Assembly: GCF_000428845.1 (NCBI RefSeq)
Contig: NZ_AUAS01000007.1
Span: 1-64,000, forward strand
DNA from: Dyadobacter alkalitolerans DSM 23607
Lineage (GTDB): Bacteria; Bacteroidota; Bacteroidia; Cytophagales; Spirosomataceae
DNA length: 64,000 nt
Direction: 5' to 3'
The notes under the pieces were generated by a model. The model saw nothing but the letters and a program-made list of their open reading frames with translations. It had not been told where the DNA came from and ran no database searches. A program made the position numbers and the translations under genes. Shown here in pieces: positions 23,487 through 34,700 of the stretch (position 1 is its first letter; every line of letters starts with the position of its first letter).

Positions 23487-26400
23487 ATGAAAAGAGGTCT
23501 ACAATACCTGCTGCTCACGCTAGTGGTGACGGCACTTTTTAATTCCGTGTCAATGGCCCAGGACCGGCAGCTTACCGGTAAGGTCAATGATGAGAGCGGA
23601 GCAGGAATACCCGGCGCAAATATCCTCATCAAGGGCACGACCCGGGGAACCAACACAGATGCTGAAGGAGCTTTTACCATCACCATGGGATCAGCCGGAA
23701 CACTCATCATTTCATCCGTTGGTTATACATCGAAAGAAGTGGAAGTTACCGCTTCGGTTTCCAGTGTAAATGTGGCCCTGGAACCTGATATCAGAAACCT
23801 GGGGGAAGTAGTTGTAACAGCGCTGGGAATCTCGAAAGAGCAAAAAACGCTGAGTTACGCGACCCAGATGATCAATACAGATAACTTTTCCAAAGCGCGC
23901 GAACTCAATGTTGCCAACTCACTTTCCGGTCGGGTTGCAGGTTTGGACATTGTAAGATCGTCTTCTGGTGTGGGTGGTTCCAGCCGCGTCGTTTTGCGTG
24001 GTGATCGTTCTATTACGGGAAATAATCAGGCACTCATCGTTGTGGATGGTGTTCCTATTGACAACTCCAATTTTAGTCCGGGCAATGCAAACGGTGGCCG
24101 CGATGCGAGCGATGGTCTGTCCAGCATTAACCCTGACGACATTGAATCCATCAACGTATTGAGAGGAGCGTCTGCGACTGCATTGTACGGAAGCCGCGCT
24201 GCAAACGGTGCACTTTTGATTACCACCAAAAAAGGTTCTGTCAGAAAAGGGGTTGGTGTGAGCATCAGCAGCACTTTTCAGGCAGAGCAGGCTATGGAGT
24301 TGCAGAAGTTTCAGAATGTGTACGGCCAAGGTGTGGAAGGCAAGTTCCAGCCGAACAGTGAGTTTAGCTGGGGGCCTAAAATGGATGGCCAGCAAGTAGC
24401 AGCCTGGGGTCCTGATCCGGAAAACAAGGGTAAAACCTATGCTTATTCGCCACAGCCAAATTCTTACAAAGACTTTTATTCAACAGGAACATCGCTGGCA
24501 AACTCCTTAGCGCTGACAGCGGGCAACGAAAAAGTGCAGACTTATTTTTCCTACACAAATACATCTGCCAAGGGAGTTGTTTCAAACAATAAACTAAGCA
24601 GGCATAACTTCAACCTGCGCTTATCCAGCCAGATCACCAGCAACCTCAGCTTTGATGGTAAAGTGACTTATCTGAGCGAAAAAATTGAGAACAGACAGCA
24701 AACAGGAGAAGCGTTCGCTAACCTGCAACGCCACATTCTGCGTCTTCCAAGAAGTATTGATTTGGCGCAGGCTAAGGATTTTGAATATGTAGACCCGGCA
24801 ACCGGAAAAACGCTTCAAAATTACTGGAACCCAGGTTCTAACGGTGGCCAAAATCCTTACTGGATCAAAAACCGCGTCCTTGCGCTTGATAACCGTGACC
24901 GGATCTACGGATTTACGTCCCTTAACTACAAACCTACGACCTGGCTGACTGTGATGGGACGTGCGGGATATGACAAGTACATTGATAAGTTTGAAGGAAA
25001 ATGGTATACCAATACTTACACCATTGCTGATTTCGGGGATTACCAGACCAACTGGAGAGATAATTCAGAATTGAACCTTGATTTATTTGCACTGATCAGC
25101 AAGCAATTTGGAGAAAACTTCAAATTGGACGCAACAGTTGGTGGCAACATCTTGAAACGCGATTATGTGAATCACCAAACATTGAACAACGGGTTGAACC
25201 GCGATAATTTGTTTGTAACCACAAATGCAAGAAACTCGGTTACCAACAGGACTGTCACACAAACGCGCAAGCAAGGCGTATTTGCATCCGCGGATCTGAT
25301 CTGGAAAGACGCATTGACACTTTCCGCATCTGCAAGAAATGACTGGTCGTCTACATTGCCGACAGAAAACCAATCCTATTTCTTTCCATCAGTAGGAGCG
25401 GCTGCGGTTCTGAGCAGTTTGTTCAATCTGCCTCAGGCCATTTCTTTTGCCAAGATCAGAGGAAGCTACGCATTGACGGGTAACGATGCCAGCCCATATC
25501 TTCTGGCGCAAACTTACTCCTATGTAGCAGGAGGAAATACGGGCTATATCGTCCGGGACAACATTAAGCCTTTCCCTGACCTGAAACCAGAGTTGACCAC
25601 TGCACGTGAAATTGGTCTGGAAGCGAAATTCCTGCAAAACAGGATCGGTTTCGATCTTACACTATATAGCAGTAATTCCAAAAACCAGCTGTTCCAGGTT
25701 CCGCTTTCGCGTGCATCGGGATGGAGTTTTGAATACATTAATGCTGGTGATGTGAAAAACAGCGGTATAGAATTGACATTTAACATTGCACCAGTTAAAA
25801 CGGAGAATTTTTCCTGGAACCTGGATCTGAATTATGCAAGGAATGTAAATGAAGTGGTGAAATTGTCTGACAGGGTTGCTACACTGCCTCTGGCTTCTGA
25901 CTTTATGAACTTTGTGCGTGCTGAGGAAGGCAAGCCGCTGGGACAAATTTACAGCCGCGGTTTTCAAAGAGACGAGCAGGGACGCATCAAAGTAGGTGTG
26001 AATGGTATTCCGCTGGTAACGTCAAGCACAACAGTTCCACTAGGAACATCGCGACCAAGCTGGACTGGCGGTGTTACAAACCGTTTTAGTTACAAAGGCT
26101 TTAATCTGAGCCTCCTGATCAGTGGAAGAATCGGTGGCGTAGTTACTTCTTTCACCAATGCAGTCATTTATGCAGATGGTGTTACTGAGGAAACACTGGC
26201 CGGACGGGACGGAATGGTTGTAGAAGGTGTGCAGGCAGACGGCACGACTAACACAGTGTCGACAACAGCAGAGGCTTACTGGAAATTTGTTGGCGGACGT
26301 AATACGCCTATCGGAGAAGCATTTACATACAGTGCTTCCAACATCAGGCTGAGAGAGGCCACGCTGGGTTACACCATTCCTGCCGGTGTGTTAGCAAAAT

Positions 26401-26579
26401 CACCTTTTCAAAGTGCCTCATTATCGCTTGTAGGCCGTAACCTGTTTTTCCTTATGAACAAGGCGAAAGGTTTTGATCCTGAATTGGTTGCAGGTTCGGC
26501 CAACACAACGGTAGGTTTGGAATCGTTCTCTATGCCATCCACACGCTCACTGGGTGTAAGTCTTAATTTGACATTCTAA
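23487..26579 (+). CDS. SusC/RagA family TonB-linked outer membrane transporter (module 1)
   Basis: This 1030-residue protein imports large nutrients through the outer membrane using TonB energy, together with the SusD-like lipoprotein 15 bp downstream. Order: signal peptide (about 1-24, ending SMAQ), carboxypeptidase-regulatory-like domain (LTGKVNDESGAGIPGANILI, core GAGIPGANILIKG), the SusC signature VVVTALGISKEQKTLSYA near residue 110, plug domain (LRGDRSITGNNQALIVVDG; INPDDIESINVLRGASATALYG) and a 22-strand barrel ending in SLNLTF with the terminal Phe. It is a paralogue of the protein at 31790-34894. Substrate is unknown. Confidence 0.96.
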   Translation: MKRGLQYLLLTLVVTALFNSVSMAQDRQLTGKVNDESGAGIPGANILIKGTTRGTNTDAEGAFTITMGSAGTLIISSVGYTSKEVEVTASVSSVNVALEPDIRNLGEVVVTALGISKEQKTLSYATQMINTDNFSKARELNVANSLSGRVAGLDIVRSSSGVGGSSRVVLRGDRSITGNNQALIVVDGVPIDNSNFSPGNANGGRDASDGLSSINPDDIESINVLRGASATALYGSRAANGALLITTKKGSVRKGVGVSISSTFQAEQAMELQKFQNVYGQGVEGKFQPNSEFSWGPKMDGQQVAAWGPDPENKGKTYAYSPQPNSYKDFYSTGTSLANSLALTAGNEKVQTYFSYTNTSAKGVVSNNKLSRHNFNLRLSSQITSNLSFDGKVTYLSEKIENRQQTGEAFANLQRHILRLPRSIDLAQAKDFEYVDPATGKTLQNYWNPGSNGGQNPYWIKNRVLALDNRDRIYGFTSLNYKPTTWLTVMGRAGYDKYIDKFEGKWYTNTYTIADFGDYQTNWRDNSELNLDLFALISKQFGENFKLDATVGGNILKRDYVNHQTLNNGLNRDNLFVTTNARNSVTNRTVTQTRKQGVFASADLIWKDALTLSASARNDWSSTLPTENQSYFFPSVGAAAVLSSLFNLPQAISFAKIRGSYALTGNDASPYLLAQTYSYVAGGNTGYIVRDNIKPFPDLKPELTTAREIGLEAKFLQNRIGFDLTLYSSNSKNQLFQVPLSRASGWSFEYINAGDVKNSGIELTFNIAPVKTENFSWNLDLNYARNVNEVVKLSDRVATLPLASDFMNFVRAEEGKPLGQIYSRGFQRDEQGRIKVGVNGIPLVTSSTTVPLGTSRPSWTGGVTNRFSYKGFNLSLLISGRIGGVVTSFTNAVIYADGVTEETLAGRDGMVVEGVQADGTTNTVSTTAEAYWKFVGGRNTPIGEAFTYSASNIRLREATLGYTIPAGVLAKSPFQSASLSLVGRNLFFLMNKAKGFDPELVAGSANTTVGLESFSMPSTRSLGVSLNLTF

Positions 26580-26594
26580 TTGTAAATCGGAAAA

Positions 26595-28145
26595 ATGAAA
26601 AGGAGCTATAAAATACTATCGTTCGCTCTCCTTACCACTGTTGCAGTATCAACTTATTCCTGCACGGGGAATTTTGAGGAGATCAATACAAATCCAACCA
26701 AGCTGACTGAACTGGATGAATCAGGAACAGAAAACGCTTATGCAGCGGCCCAGTACCGGTCTATTTTTGCAGCCTGGCAAACTTACCAAAGCCTTTTCGC
26801 GGATTTGCAGGGGCAGTACTTTGCCAATGTAGCGCAAGGTTTCTCTTCCGACCGCAATGTAATGGTGGGTAACTGGCTCAATGGCGCCTGGAATGACTTC
26901 TATGGCACGGCGATTCCTGCTTTATTGGGTGTGTTGGAAAACACAGGCCCTGGCGGCAAATATGAAAACCCGGGCAAGTTCGCAATGGCCAATATCTGGA
27001 AAGTATATATGTATCTGCCAAGAACAGATTATTGGGGGCCTATCCCTTACTCGAAAGTAGGCAGTGGCGAGGCATCCGTGCCTTATGACAGCCAGGAGTT
27101 TATTTACAAGGATTTTATCGCAACCCTGAAAGCTTCAACGGCCACGCTGGAAACACTTAAAGGCACAAAAGTATTTGGTTCGGTAGATCAGATTTATGCC
27201 GGAGATGTGAACAAATGGATCCTTTTTGCAAATACATTGAGACTGCGGATCGCTATGCGGATGTCAGAAGTCGAGCCAGCCTTGGCGAAAACAGAAGCTG
27301 AATCGGCTGCAGCGGCAGGAACTTTGGCAACCAATGCAGACGATGCATTCCTGAAAGTAACACCCAACTCGTTCAATCCGATGAACCAGGCCACCGCCTG
27401 GAATGAGTTCCGGATGAGCGCGGCTATGGAAAGTGTTCTGAAAGGATATGCAGATCCCCGGATCAGTAAATATTATGCGCCGGTGCCTGGCACTACCAAT
27501 ACATTCAAGGGGTTGCGTAACGGATATACACAAGGCGAGCTGGGACAACCGATCAATGCTGCCTCTGCCACTTCCAATGTTGCCGACGTATTTCTTCCGG
27601 CCGTGCAGGGGACCAATCCATTTGCGATCATGTATGCATCCGAAGCTTACTTCCTGAAAGCAGAAGGCGCCTTGAAAGGATGGAACATGGGCACAGGCAC
27701 TGCAAAAGACTTTTATGAAAAAGGAATTGACATTGCTATGAGACAATGGGGCATAACGGATGCGGCGGCTATTACGGCCTACATCAACGGAACTACGCCC
27801 CCGGTCGCATTGGCAGATTTTGTGAAAAGCCCTCCTTTAACAGATGTTCCCGTTAAATTTGCAACAGTTCCAGCGAAGCAGTTGGAACAGATCATTACCC
27901 AGAAATGGCTGGCAAATTATCCGAATGGTCACGAAGCATGGGCTGAATACCGCAGGACTGGTTTTCCAAAGCTGTATGCCCGGATCAACTCCGATAATCC
28001 TGATTCACCCAAAGATGCAGTAGTACGGCGCACGCCTTACGTCGATAGCGAAAAGCAGACGAATCAAGCTGCTGTTACTGAGGCCATCAAGCTGCTAGGC
28101 GGCCCCGACAATTCAGCAACAAGACTTTGGTGGGATAAACCATAA
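26595..28145 (+). CDS. SusD/RagB-like substrate-binding lipoprotein (module 1)
   Basis: This 516-residue surface lipoprotein forms the lid of the SusC transporter. The lipobox is STYSC with Cys at residue 23, followed by TGNFEEINTNPTKL, the N-terminal signature of the SusD-like_2 (PF12771) group. Helical TPR-like segments and TRLWWDKP at the C-terminus are also typical. It is spaced 15 bp from SusC and followed by a terminator at 28171-28196. Confidence 0.94.
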   Translation: MKRSYKILSFALLTTVAVSTYSCTGNFEEINTNPTKLTELDESGTENAYAAAQYRSIFAAWQTYQSLFADLQGQYFANVAQGFSSDRNVMVGNWLNGAWNDFYGTAIPALLGVLENTGPGGKYENPGKFAMANIWKVYMYLPRTDYWGPIPYSKVGSGEASVPYDSQEFIYKDFIATLKASTATLETLKGTKVFGSVDQIYAGDVNKWILFANTLRLRIAMRMSEVEPALAKTEAESAAAAGTLATNADDAFLKVTPNSFNPMNQATAWNEFRMSAAMESVLKGYADPRISKYYAPVPGTTNTFKGLRNGYTQGELGQPINAASATSNVADVFLPAVQGTNPFAIMYASEAYFLKAEGALKGWNMGTGTAKDFYEKGIDIAMRQWGITDAAAITAYINGTTPPVALADFVKSPPLTDVPVKFATVPAKQLEQIITQKWLANYPNGHEAWAEYRRTGFPKLYARINSDNPDSPKDAVVRRTPYVDSEKQTNQAAVTEAIKLLGGPDNSATRLWWDKP

Positions 28146-28170
28146 TGTTACCTTAAATTCACATGTGGTA

Positions 28171-28196
28171 AAAAGGCGGGCACTATGCCTGCCTTT
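28171..28196 (+). terminator. Rho-independent terminator after SusCD module 1
   Basis: AAAAGGCGGGCA / TGCCTGCCTTTT forms a 12-bp stem with one wobble pair, a 3-nt loop and a T-run. It separates susD from the VCBS-repeat gene, though read-through is possible. Confidence 0.75.
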
Positions 28197-28238
28197 TTGC
28201 TACCGTTTGATTTTATAAAACTTCTGATGCAGGTTACC

Positions 28239-31200
28239 ATGAAAAATAGCCGTATTATTCTGCTCCTCAGTATTTTCCTTACATCTTGTCAAAACAAAGA
28301 CACCCTTTTCACGCTGCTCAAATCCAGTGAAACAGGTGTTGAATTCAATAACTATATCAAGGAAGATGCCGAAAACAATGTTCTGGCCTATGGATATTTC
28401 TACAACGGCGGCGGCGTTGCAGCAGCGGATTTCAATAACGATGGCCTCGTGGATCTGTACTTTACCGGAAACATGGTAGCCAATAAATTATATCTTAATA
28501 AAGGAGATTTTGAGTTTGAAGATATTTCGGAAAAGTCGGGAACAGGCCTGAATGAGGGCTGGAAAACGGGCGTTTCGGTTGTGGACATTAACGACGACGG
28601 ATGGATCGACATCGTTGTATCACGCGCCGGCGCGCAGGATCCGCGGCTAAGGAGCAAGTTGCTTTACATTAATAATGGTAAAACTGCCGACGGCATTCCA
28701 ACATTTACCGAAAAGGCAGCCGAGTATGGGCTGGACGATAAATCTTACACTACACAAACAGTATTTTTTGACTACGACCGCGATGGCGACACAGATTGTT
28801 TTCTGCTCAACCATTCCGTGCAGAAATACGCGGGTTTCAGCAACCTCATAAGCAGTTACCGCGAACAGCGAAACGACGCCTACGGCAATAAACTTTTGCG
28901 CAACGACGGTGGCAAGTTTAGCAATGTAACGGATTCATCCGGCATTATTTCAAATGTTCTGAGCTTTGGGTTGGGGGTAAATGTGACTGATTTTGACAAT
29001 GACGGCTGGCAGGATATATACATTTCCAATGACTACAATGAGAACGACTATTTGTATCTCAATCAAAGAAACGGAACATTCAAAGAAGTGATCAGGGAAG
29101 CAACGGGCCATGTTTCACTTTATTCGATGGGGACTGATGCGGCCGATCTGAACAACGACGGCCTTACTGACCTGCTCACGCTCGACATGCTGCCAGTATC
29201 CAACGAACGCATTAAGCTGACGTCAGGCGATGACAATTACGATAAATATCAGCAACTGCTCAATGCCGGTTTTCATGACCAGACCATGCGCAACATGCTC
29301 CAAATCAACAACGGAGTAAATCCGAACGGCGTGCCTGTTTTCAGCGAAATAGGTCAGTTAGCAGGCGTTTCGAACACCGATTGGAGCTGGGCGGCACTTA
29401 TGGGAGATTTCGATAATGATGGCTGGAAGGACATATTCGTGTCTAATGGTTATGCCCACGATTATACCAATATGGAGTTTTTGAAATACTCAACGGATGT
29501 GCAGGTAAAGGCGGTGCAAGGCGGAAAGACGCCCACACAAATGGAAATCATTGCAGAAATGCCGCCTATTGACGAACCAGACTATATTTTCCAGAACCAG
29601 AAAGGATTGACATTCACCAAAAAAATCAAGGAATGGGGTTTTGAAAAGGCAAATCAATCCAACGGCGCAGTCTACGCGGACCTGGATAATGACGGTGACC
29701 TGGATATTGTCACGAATAATGTGAACCAACCGGCATTTGTTTATAAAAACAATGCAGAAACCAAGCTAAAAGCCAACTATCTCAAAGTAAAACTGGAATC
29801 GCCCAAGTACGCATTCCTGGCCGGGACAAAACTGACGCTCTATTCCGACTCGCTGACACAAACACAACATTTCATGCCCGTGCGGGGATTCCAGTCTGCG
29901 CAGTGGGATCAGGTTCATTTTGGCCTAGGGAATGAAAGTAAGATCGATTCGATGGTTATTGCCTGGGCAGACGGCAGTAGGCAGACATTGAAAAATTCGG
30001 CAGCGAACAAGTCGTTAATTGTGAAGTATAGCGATGCTAAAAAGCTTCCCGAGGCACCATTTGTCAGACCATTCACTTACTGGGAGCCGGTTGACGGAGT
30101 TGACTTCACACACATGGAGGATGCGAGAAATGATTTCCGGATACAGACTTTGCTGCCGAATATGCTCAGTTACCAGGGCCCGAAAATCGCTCAAAAGGAC
30201 ATTAACGGCGACGGGACAGACGATTTGTACATTGGCGGCGCAAGAGGGCAGGGCGGAACTTTGTTCATCAGTAAAAATGGAAAATTCGTCCAGTCGCCAC
30301 AGCCTGAATTTGCAGGTAGGGAAGGATATGAGGATGCCGAGGCGGTATTTTTGGACGCGGACCGGGATGGAGATCAGGATTTGTTGGTTGTGAGTGCAGG
30401 TTATGAACTTAATCGGGAAGATAGACTGGCTATGCCCCGCTTGTATACCAATGTAAACGGCACATTTGTAAGGACTTACTTTCCAAACCTCGCAGGCAAT
30501 GCCGGGACGATCGCCGTTTCGGATATTGATCGTGATGGCGATCTGGATGTTTTCCTGGGCGTCCGCGTTACGCCCGGAAGGTTTCCTGAAAGTGCAGGTG
30601 GTTTCCTGTATACGAACAATGGAAAAGGCTATTTCACAGATCAAACAGAGCTTCTGGCACCGCAGCTAGGCAAAGCGGGCATGGTAACCGATGCTGTTTT
30701 TGAAGATCTGAACAAAGATGGCTATCCCGAGCTGATCCTCACCGCCGACTGGAAACCGATCCAGGTTTTCAGCAACAAAGCCGGCCGGTTAACTGACGCC
30801 AGCACAATGTACGGAACCGCTGGTACAAACGGTTGCTGGAACCTCATCAAGCCAGCGGACCTGGATAATGACGGCGACATGGATTTTGTGGTGGGCAATA
30901 TGGGGACAAACTGGCAATGGAACCTCACATCCCCGGACAGCCTATCTTTATATGCAGCGGATTACGATAATTTGCAACGAATTGTCCCGGTCATCACCGT
31001 CACGCAGGACGGGAGGGAAGCGCCTTATGCGAGCCGGGATGAATTATTGGATCAAATCCCGTCGCTGAAAAAGAAATACACCGACTACGTTTCCTATTCC
31101 AAAGCCAGCCTCTCGGACATGCTGCCAGCAGAGAAATTGAAAACTGCACAAAAACTGACGGCTAAGATATATAAGAGCGGCATCCTTGAAAACAAAAACG

Positions 31201-31550
31201 GAAAGCTGGTTTACCATCCGCTGCCCATTGAAGCACAGTTTTCTCCTGTTTATGCCATTTCACTTTTTGATATGAATGCGGATGGCAAGTCGGACATTAT
31301 TTTGGGTGGTAACCTCAAACAAACGCGTGTCCGGATCGGAAAAAGTGACGCCAGTTACATTCAGGTATTTCTCAACAAAGGCAATCTTTCTTTTCAATAT
31401 CTTCCCCAATCCCAGAGTGGATTTTTCACAACAGGCGAAGTCCGTGACCTGGCGCTTGTCTCGTCCGGGCAGGAAACCCGGCTACTCGCAGCTTTGAATA
31501 ATGCAAAGCTGGTTACTTATCAATTCCGCAAGCCAGCCTCGAAAAAATAA
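28239..31550 (+). CDS. FG-GAP/VCBS-repeat lipoprotein with UnbV/ASPIC domain (module 1)
   Basis: This 1103-residue lipoprotein has a lipobox (FLTSC, Cys17). At least twelve calcium-binding D-x-[DN]-x-D-G motifs follow (for example DFNNDGLVDLYF, DINDDGWIDIVV, DFDNDGWQDIYI, DLDNDGDLDIVT, DADRDGDQDLLV, DIDRDGDLDVFLG), building two integrin-alpha-like propellers. Between them, about residues 525-600, is an ASPIC/UnbV-type segment (PVRGFQSAQWDQVHFGLG). ATG at 28239 is chosen because it opens the lipoprotein signal; the terminator overlaps an upstream start. The protein is related to CRTAC1-like proteins of unknown function that accompany SusCD pairs in Bacteroidota. Surface binding or a scaffold role is inferred. 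Confidence 0.88.
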   Translation: MKNSRIILLLSIFLTSCQNKDTLFTLLKSSETGVEFNNYIKEDAENNVLAYGYFYNGGGVAAADFNNDGLVDLYFTGNMVANKLYLNKGDFEFEDISEKSGTGLNEGWKTGVSVVDINDDGWIDIVVSRAGAQDPRLRSKLLYINNGKTADGIPTFTEKAAEYGLDDKSYTTQTVFFDYDRDGDTDCFLLNHSVQKYAGFSNLISSYREQRNDAYGNKLLRNDGGKFSNVTDSSGIISNVLSFGLGVNVTDFDNDGWQDIYISNDYNENDYLYLNQRNGTFKEVIREATGHVSLYSMGTDAADLNNDGLTDLLTLDMLPVSNERIKLTSGDDNYDKYQQLLNAGFHDQTMRNMLQINNGVNPNGVPVFSEIGQLAGVSNTDWSWAALMGDFDNDGWKDIFVSNGYAHDYTNMEFLKYSTDVQVKAVQGGKTPTQMEIIAEMPPIDEPDYIFQNQKGLTFTKKIKEWGFEKANQSNGAVYADLDNDGDLDIVTNNVNQPAFVYKNNAETKLKANYLKVKLESPKYAFLAGTKLTLYSDSLTQTQHFMPVRGFQSAQWDQVHFGLGNESKIDSMVIAWADGSRQTLKNSAANKSLIVKYSDAKKLPEAPFVRPFTYWEPVDGVDFTHMEDARNDFRIQTLLPNMLSYQGPKIAQKDINGDGTDDLYIGGARGQGGTLFISKNGKFVQSPQPEFAGREGYEDAEAVFLDADRDGDQDLLVVSAGYELNREDRLAMPRLYTNVNGTFVRTYFPNLAGNAGTIAVSDIDRDGDLDVFLGVRVTPGRFPESAGGFLYTNNGKGYFTDQTELLAPQLGKAGMVTDAVFEDLNKDGYPELILTADWKPIQVFSNKAGRLTDASTMYGTAGTNGCWNLIKPADLDNDGDMDFVVGNMGTNWQWNLTSPDSLSLYAADYDNLQRIVPVITVTQDGREAPYASRDELLDQIPSLKKKYTDYVSYSKASLSDMLPAEKLKTAQKLTAKIYKSGILENKNGKLVYHPLPIEAQFSPVYAISLFDMNADGKSDIILGGNLKQTRVRIGKSDASYIQVFLNKGNLSFQYLPQSQSGFFTTGEVRDLALVSSGQETRLLAALNNAKLVTYQFRKPASKK

Positions 31551-31789
31551 TTGGTTTTGCTTTCCAACCCCGCATACATACGGGCACCTACACTTATGAC
31601 AAAAGAGTTATTAAAATGTATCATTTCAACATTAACTTAACATTAAAAAAATAAAAATCTATTAATGCTTTCTTAAAATTATTTAATTAGCTTAGAACTT
31701 AGGATATTTGCCTAATGATAAGACCGAGCGTTTAATCTTCGGCCGATACCAGTTTTAACCTAATTTTAGTCTATTAATTTATCCTAACT

Positions 31790-34700
31790 ATGAAAGAAAA
31801 GCTATTAAAAAGTTGTTCAGGGGGATTTATTCCACTTGTCGTTCTTTTACTTTTTGCTTCATTATCGGTCTTCGCACAAGGAAGAACGGTAACGGGCAAG
31901 GTGACTGACGAGAAAGATGGGGGGCTTCCCGGAGCATCTGTAACAGTGAAAGGTTCTACAAGAGGAACCAACTCGGATGCGGACGGAAACTTCTCGATTT
32001 CGGGCGTGCAAGATACGGACGTGTTGGTTTTCAGCTCCATCGGTTTTTTGAAGCAAGAGATCAGCATCGGTAGCAAATCCGTAGTGGATGTGAAAATGAC
32101 TCCTGACGTGGCTAACCTGGAAGAAGTGGTTGTTACGGCACTGGGTATTTCCAAAGAATCCAGAAAACTGGGTTATTCGGTGACAACGATCGGTGGCGAA
32201 GTAATGACAAGGGCTCGTGAAACCAACGTAGCCAATTCTCTGGCAGGACGTGTGGCCGGTTTGAATGTGAAAGGAACAAGCGGCGGTCCTGGTGGAACAG
32301 CCAAAATTCTGATGCGCGGTATGCCAAGTATGAACTCGGGTGGTTCACCATTGATCGTCATCAACGGCGTTCCTATGGATAACACCCAGCGTGGAAGTGC
32401 AGGAGAATGGGGCGGAGCTGATGGTGGAGACGGAATCGGTAACCTGAACCCGGACGATATCGAGTCAATGACCGTTTTGAAAGGTCAGGCTGCATCGGCT
32501 TTGTTTGGTGCGCGTGCGTCAAACGGGGTTATTTTGGTTAAAACAAAAGCAGGGAAAAAAGGCGATTTCTCCGTGGATTATAATTTGAACTACTCCATGG
32601 ACGAGCCTCGCAACATGACTGATTTTCAATATGAATTTGGTCAGGGAGATGCCGGTATGAAACCAACTACTGCTGTGGCAGCGCAGCAAACTGCGCGTCA
32701 GGCATGGGGTGCAAGACTGGATGGCTCTCAAGCAATCCAGTTTGACGGTAAAAACTATGCTTACTCTGCTCAGAAAGACAATATCAAGAATTTCTATCGC
32801 ATGGGTTCCAACTTCACAAACAGTGTTGCAGTAACCAAAGGTGGCGATAACGGATCATTCCGTTTATCACTTGCGAATCTTGATACGAAATCAATCATTG
32901 AAAACAGCGGATTGGGCAGAAAAACGATCAACCTAACGGCTGATCAGAACATTACCAAGAGGCTGAGCATTAATGTAATGGCCAATTACATTGACGAAAA
33001 AATCAAAGGTAAGCCTGTTTTGAGCGACGGTCCGATGAATGCCAACAACGGTATTTTCCTTGCGCCAAACATCGATCAGCGTATTCTTGCGCCTGGCTTC
33101 AATCCTGAAACCGGAAAAGAGATTGTTTTCAGTGATGACGAATATGTTACAAACCCATATTTTGTTGTTAACCAGTTTGTTAATGACGTAAAACGGAAGC
33201 GTTTGATCTCTGCTGTTGCAGTGAAATATCAGTTCGCTGATTGGATCTATGCACAGGGAAGAGTTGGTTATGACAATGCGAACGACCGTATTTTCAAAGT
33301 AACTCCTTGGGGAACAGGTTTTTCTCAGAATGGTAAAGGTGCGCTGGATGAACTTTCCAATGCACAGCGTACTGAAATTAACGTAGATGGATTGTTGGGC
33401 GTTACCAAAAGCTTCGGTGAGGATTTTACCGTAGACGCGATCCTGGGTGCTAACCTTCGTAAAAACCAGTACGAAAAAGTGCAGATCGGCGGTGGCCCAT
33501 TTGTTCTTCCTTATTTGTACAGCTGGAACAACGTGGTGAATTTCAACAGGAATTATGAAGTTCAGAACAGCGAAGTTCAGTCGGCTTATTACAGTGTTGA
33601 CCTTGGATATAAAGGCATCCTGAATTTGAGCACAACCGGCCGGTATGACTCCTACTCAACGCTTCCAAGCAGCGCAAGAAGCATTTTTACACCTTCTGTA
33701 ACCGGTTCATTCATTTTTACGGATCTTCTGAACTCATCTGCACTTAGCTTCGGTAAGGTTCGCGCTTCTTACGCCCGTACGAGCGGGGAGCCTGCAACGC
33801 CTTATGGAACAGCTATTTACTACGGTGTAGGAAACTCCTTCAATGGCGTTCCAACAGGTAATTTCAGCGATGAGCTTCCAAACTTATTCCTGAAACCATT
33901 TACCAAAAGCGAAGTTGAAGTAGGGCTTGAACTGAAATTTTTCGGAAGCCGTCTTGGACTGGATGTTTCTTACTATGATCAGAAAACGAAAAACGAAATC
34001 ATGCCTGCAACATACAGCAGTGCAACAGGTTACGTAAGAGGTGTGGTAGGAACAGGTTCAGTTCAAAACAGAGGTTTGGAAGTAATGCTTACAGGCTCAC
34101 CGGTAAGAACTTCGAAATTCGAATGGAATGTATCTTTCAACCTGACATCAGTTAAAAACAAAATCCTGAGCACAGACCAGGACAACCTGGACATTAACCT
34201 GGGTTCCAACCGTGCAACATTGGGTAATGCAGTAACGGCGTTCGTAATAGGAGAGGCTGGTCCGCAGATCCGTGCATATGATTACAAGTATCACGCAAAT
34301 GGCCAGATCATTGTAGATGCTTCGGGTTTACCTGTTCGCGATGACAAGTTGACGAGCTTCGGATCGGTGTTGCCAACATTGTATGGCGGACTTAACAACG
34401 ACATCCGGTTGGGCGACTTCAATTTTGGTGTTTTGGTTGATTACAACTATGGCAACAAAATCCTTTCTGCAACTGAAAACTACACTTACAGAAATGGTTT
34501 GAACAAAGCGACACTGGTAGGCCGCGAAGGCGGTGTGACAACAGGTGTTACGGAATCAGGTGCACCTAACACGGTTACAGCCACTGCAAAAGCTTATTAC
34601 ACAGCCCTTGCAAACAATGTGACGGGAATAAGCGTTGTAGATGGTGACTTTATCAAACTTCGCCAGCTTACATTAGGTTACAACCTGCCTGCGAAAATGG

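Noticed and set aside
30015..30644. Antisense frame of 209 codons within the first VCBS gene
   Set aside because: Repetitive aspartate codons (GAT/GAC) read in reverse give long stop-free frames; no independent evidence of coding.
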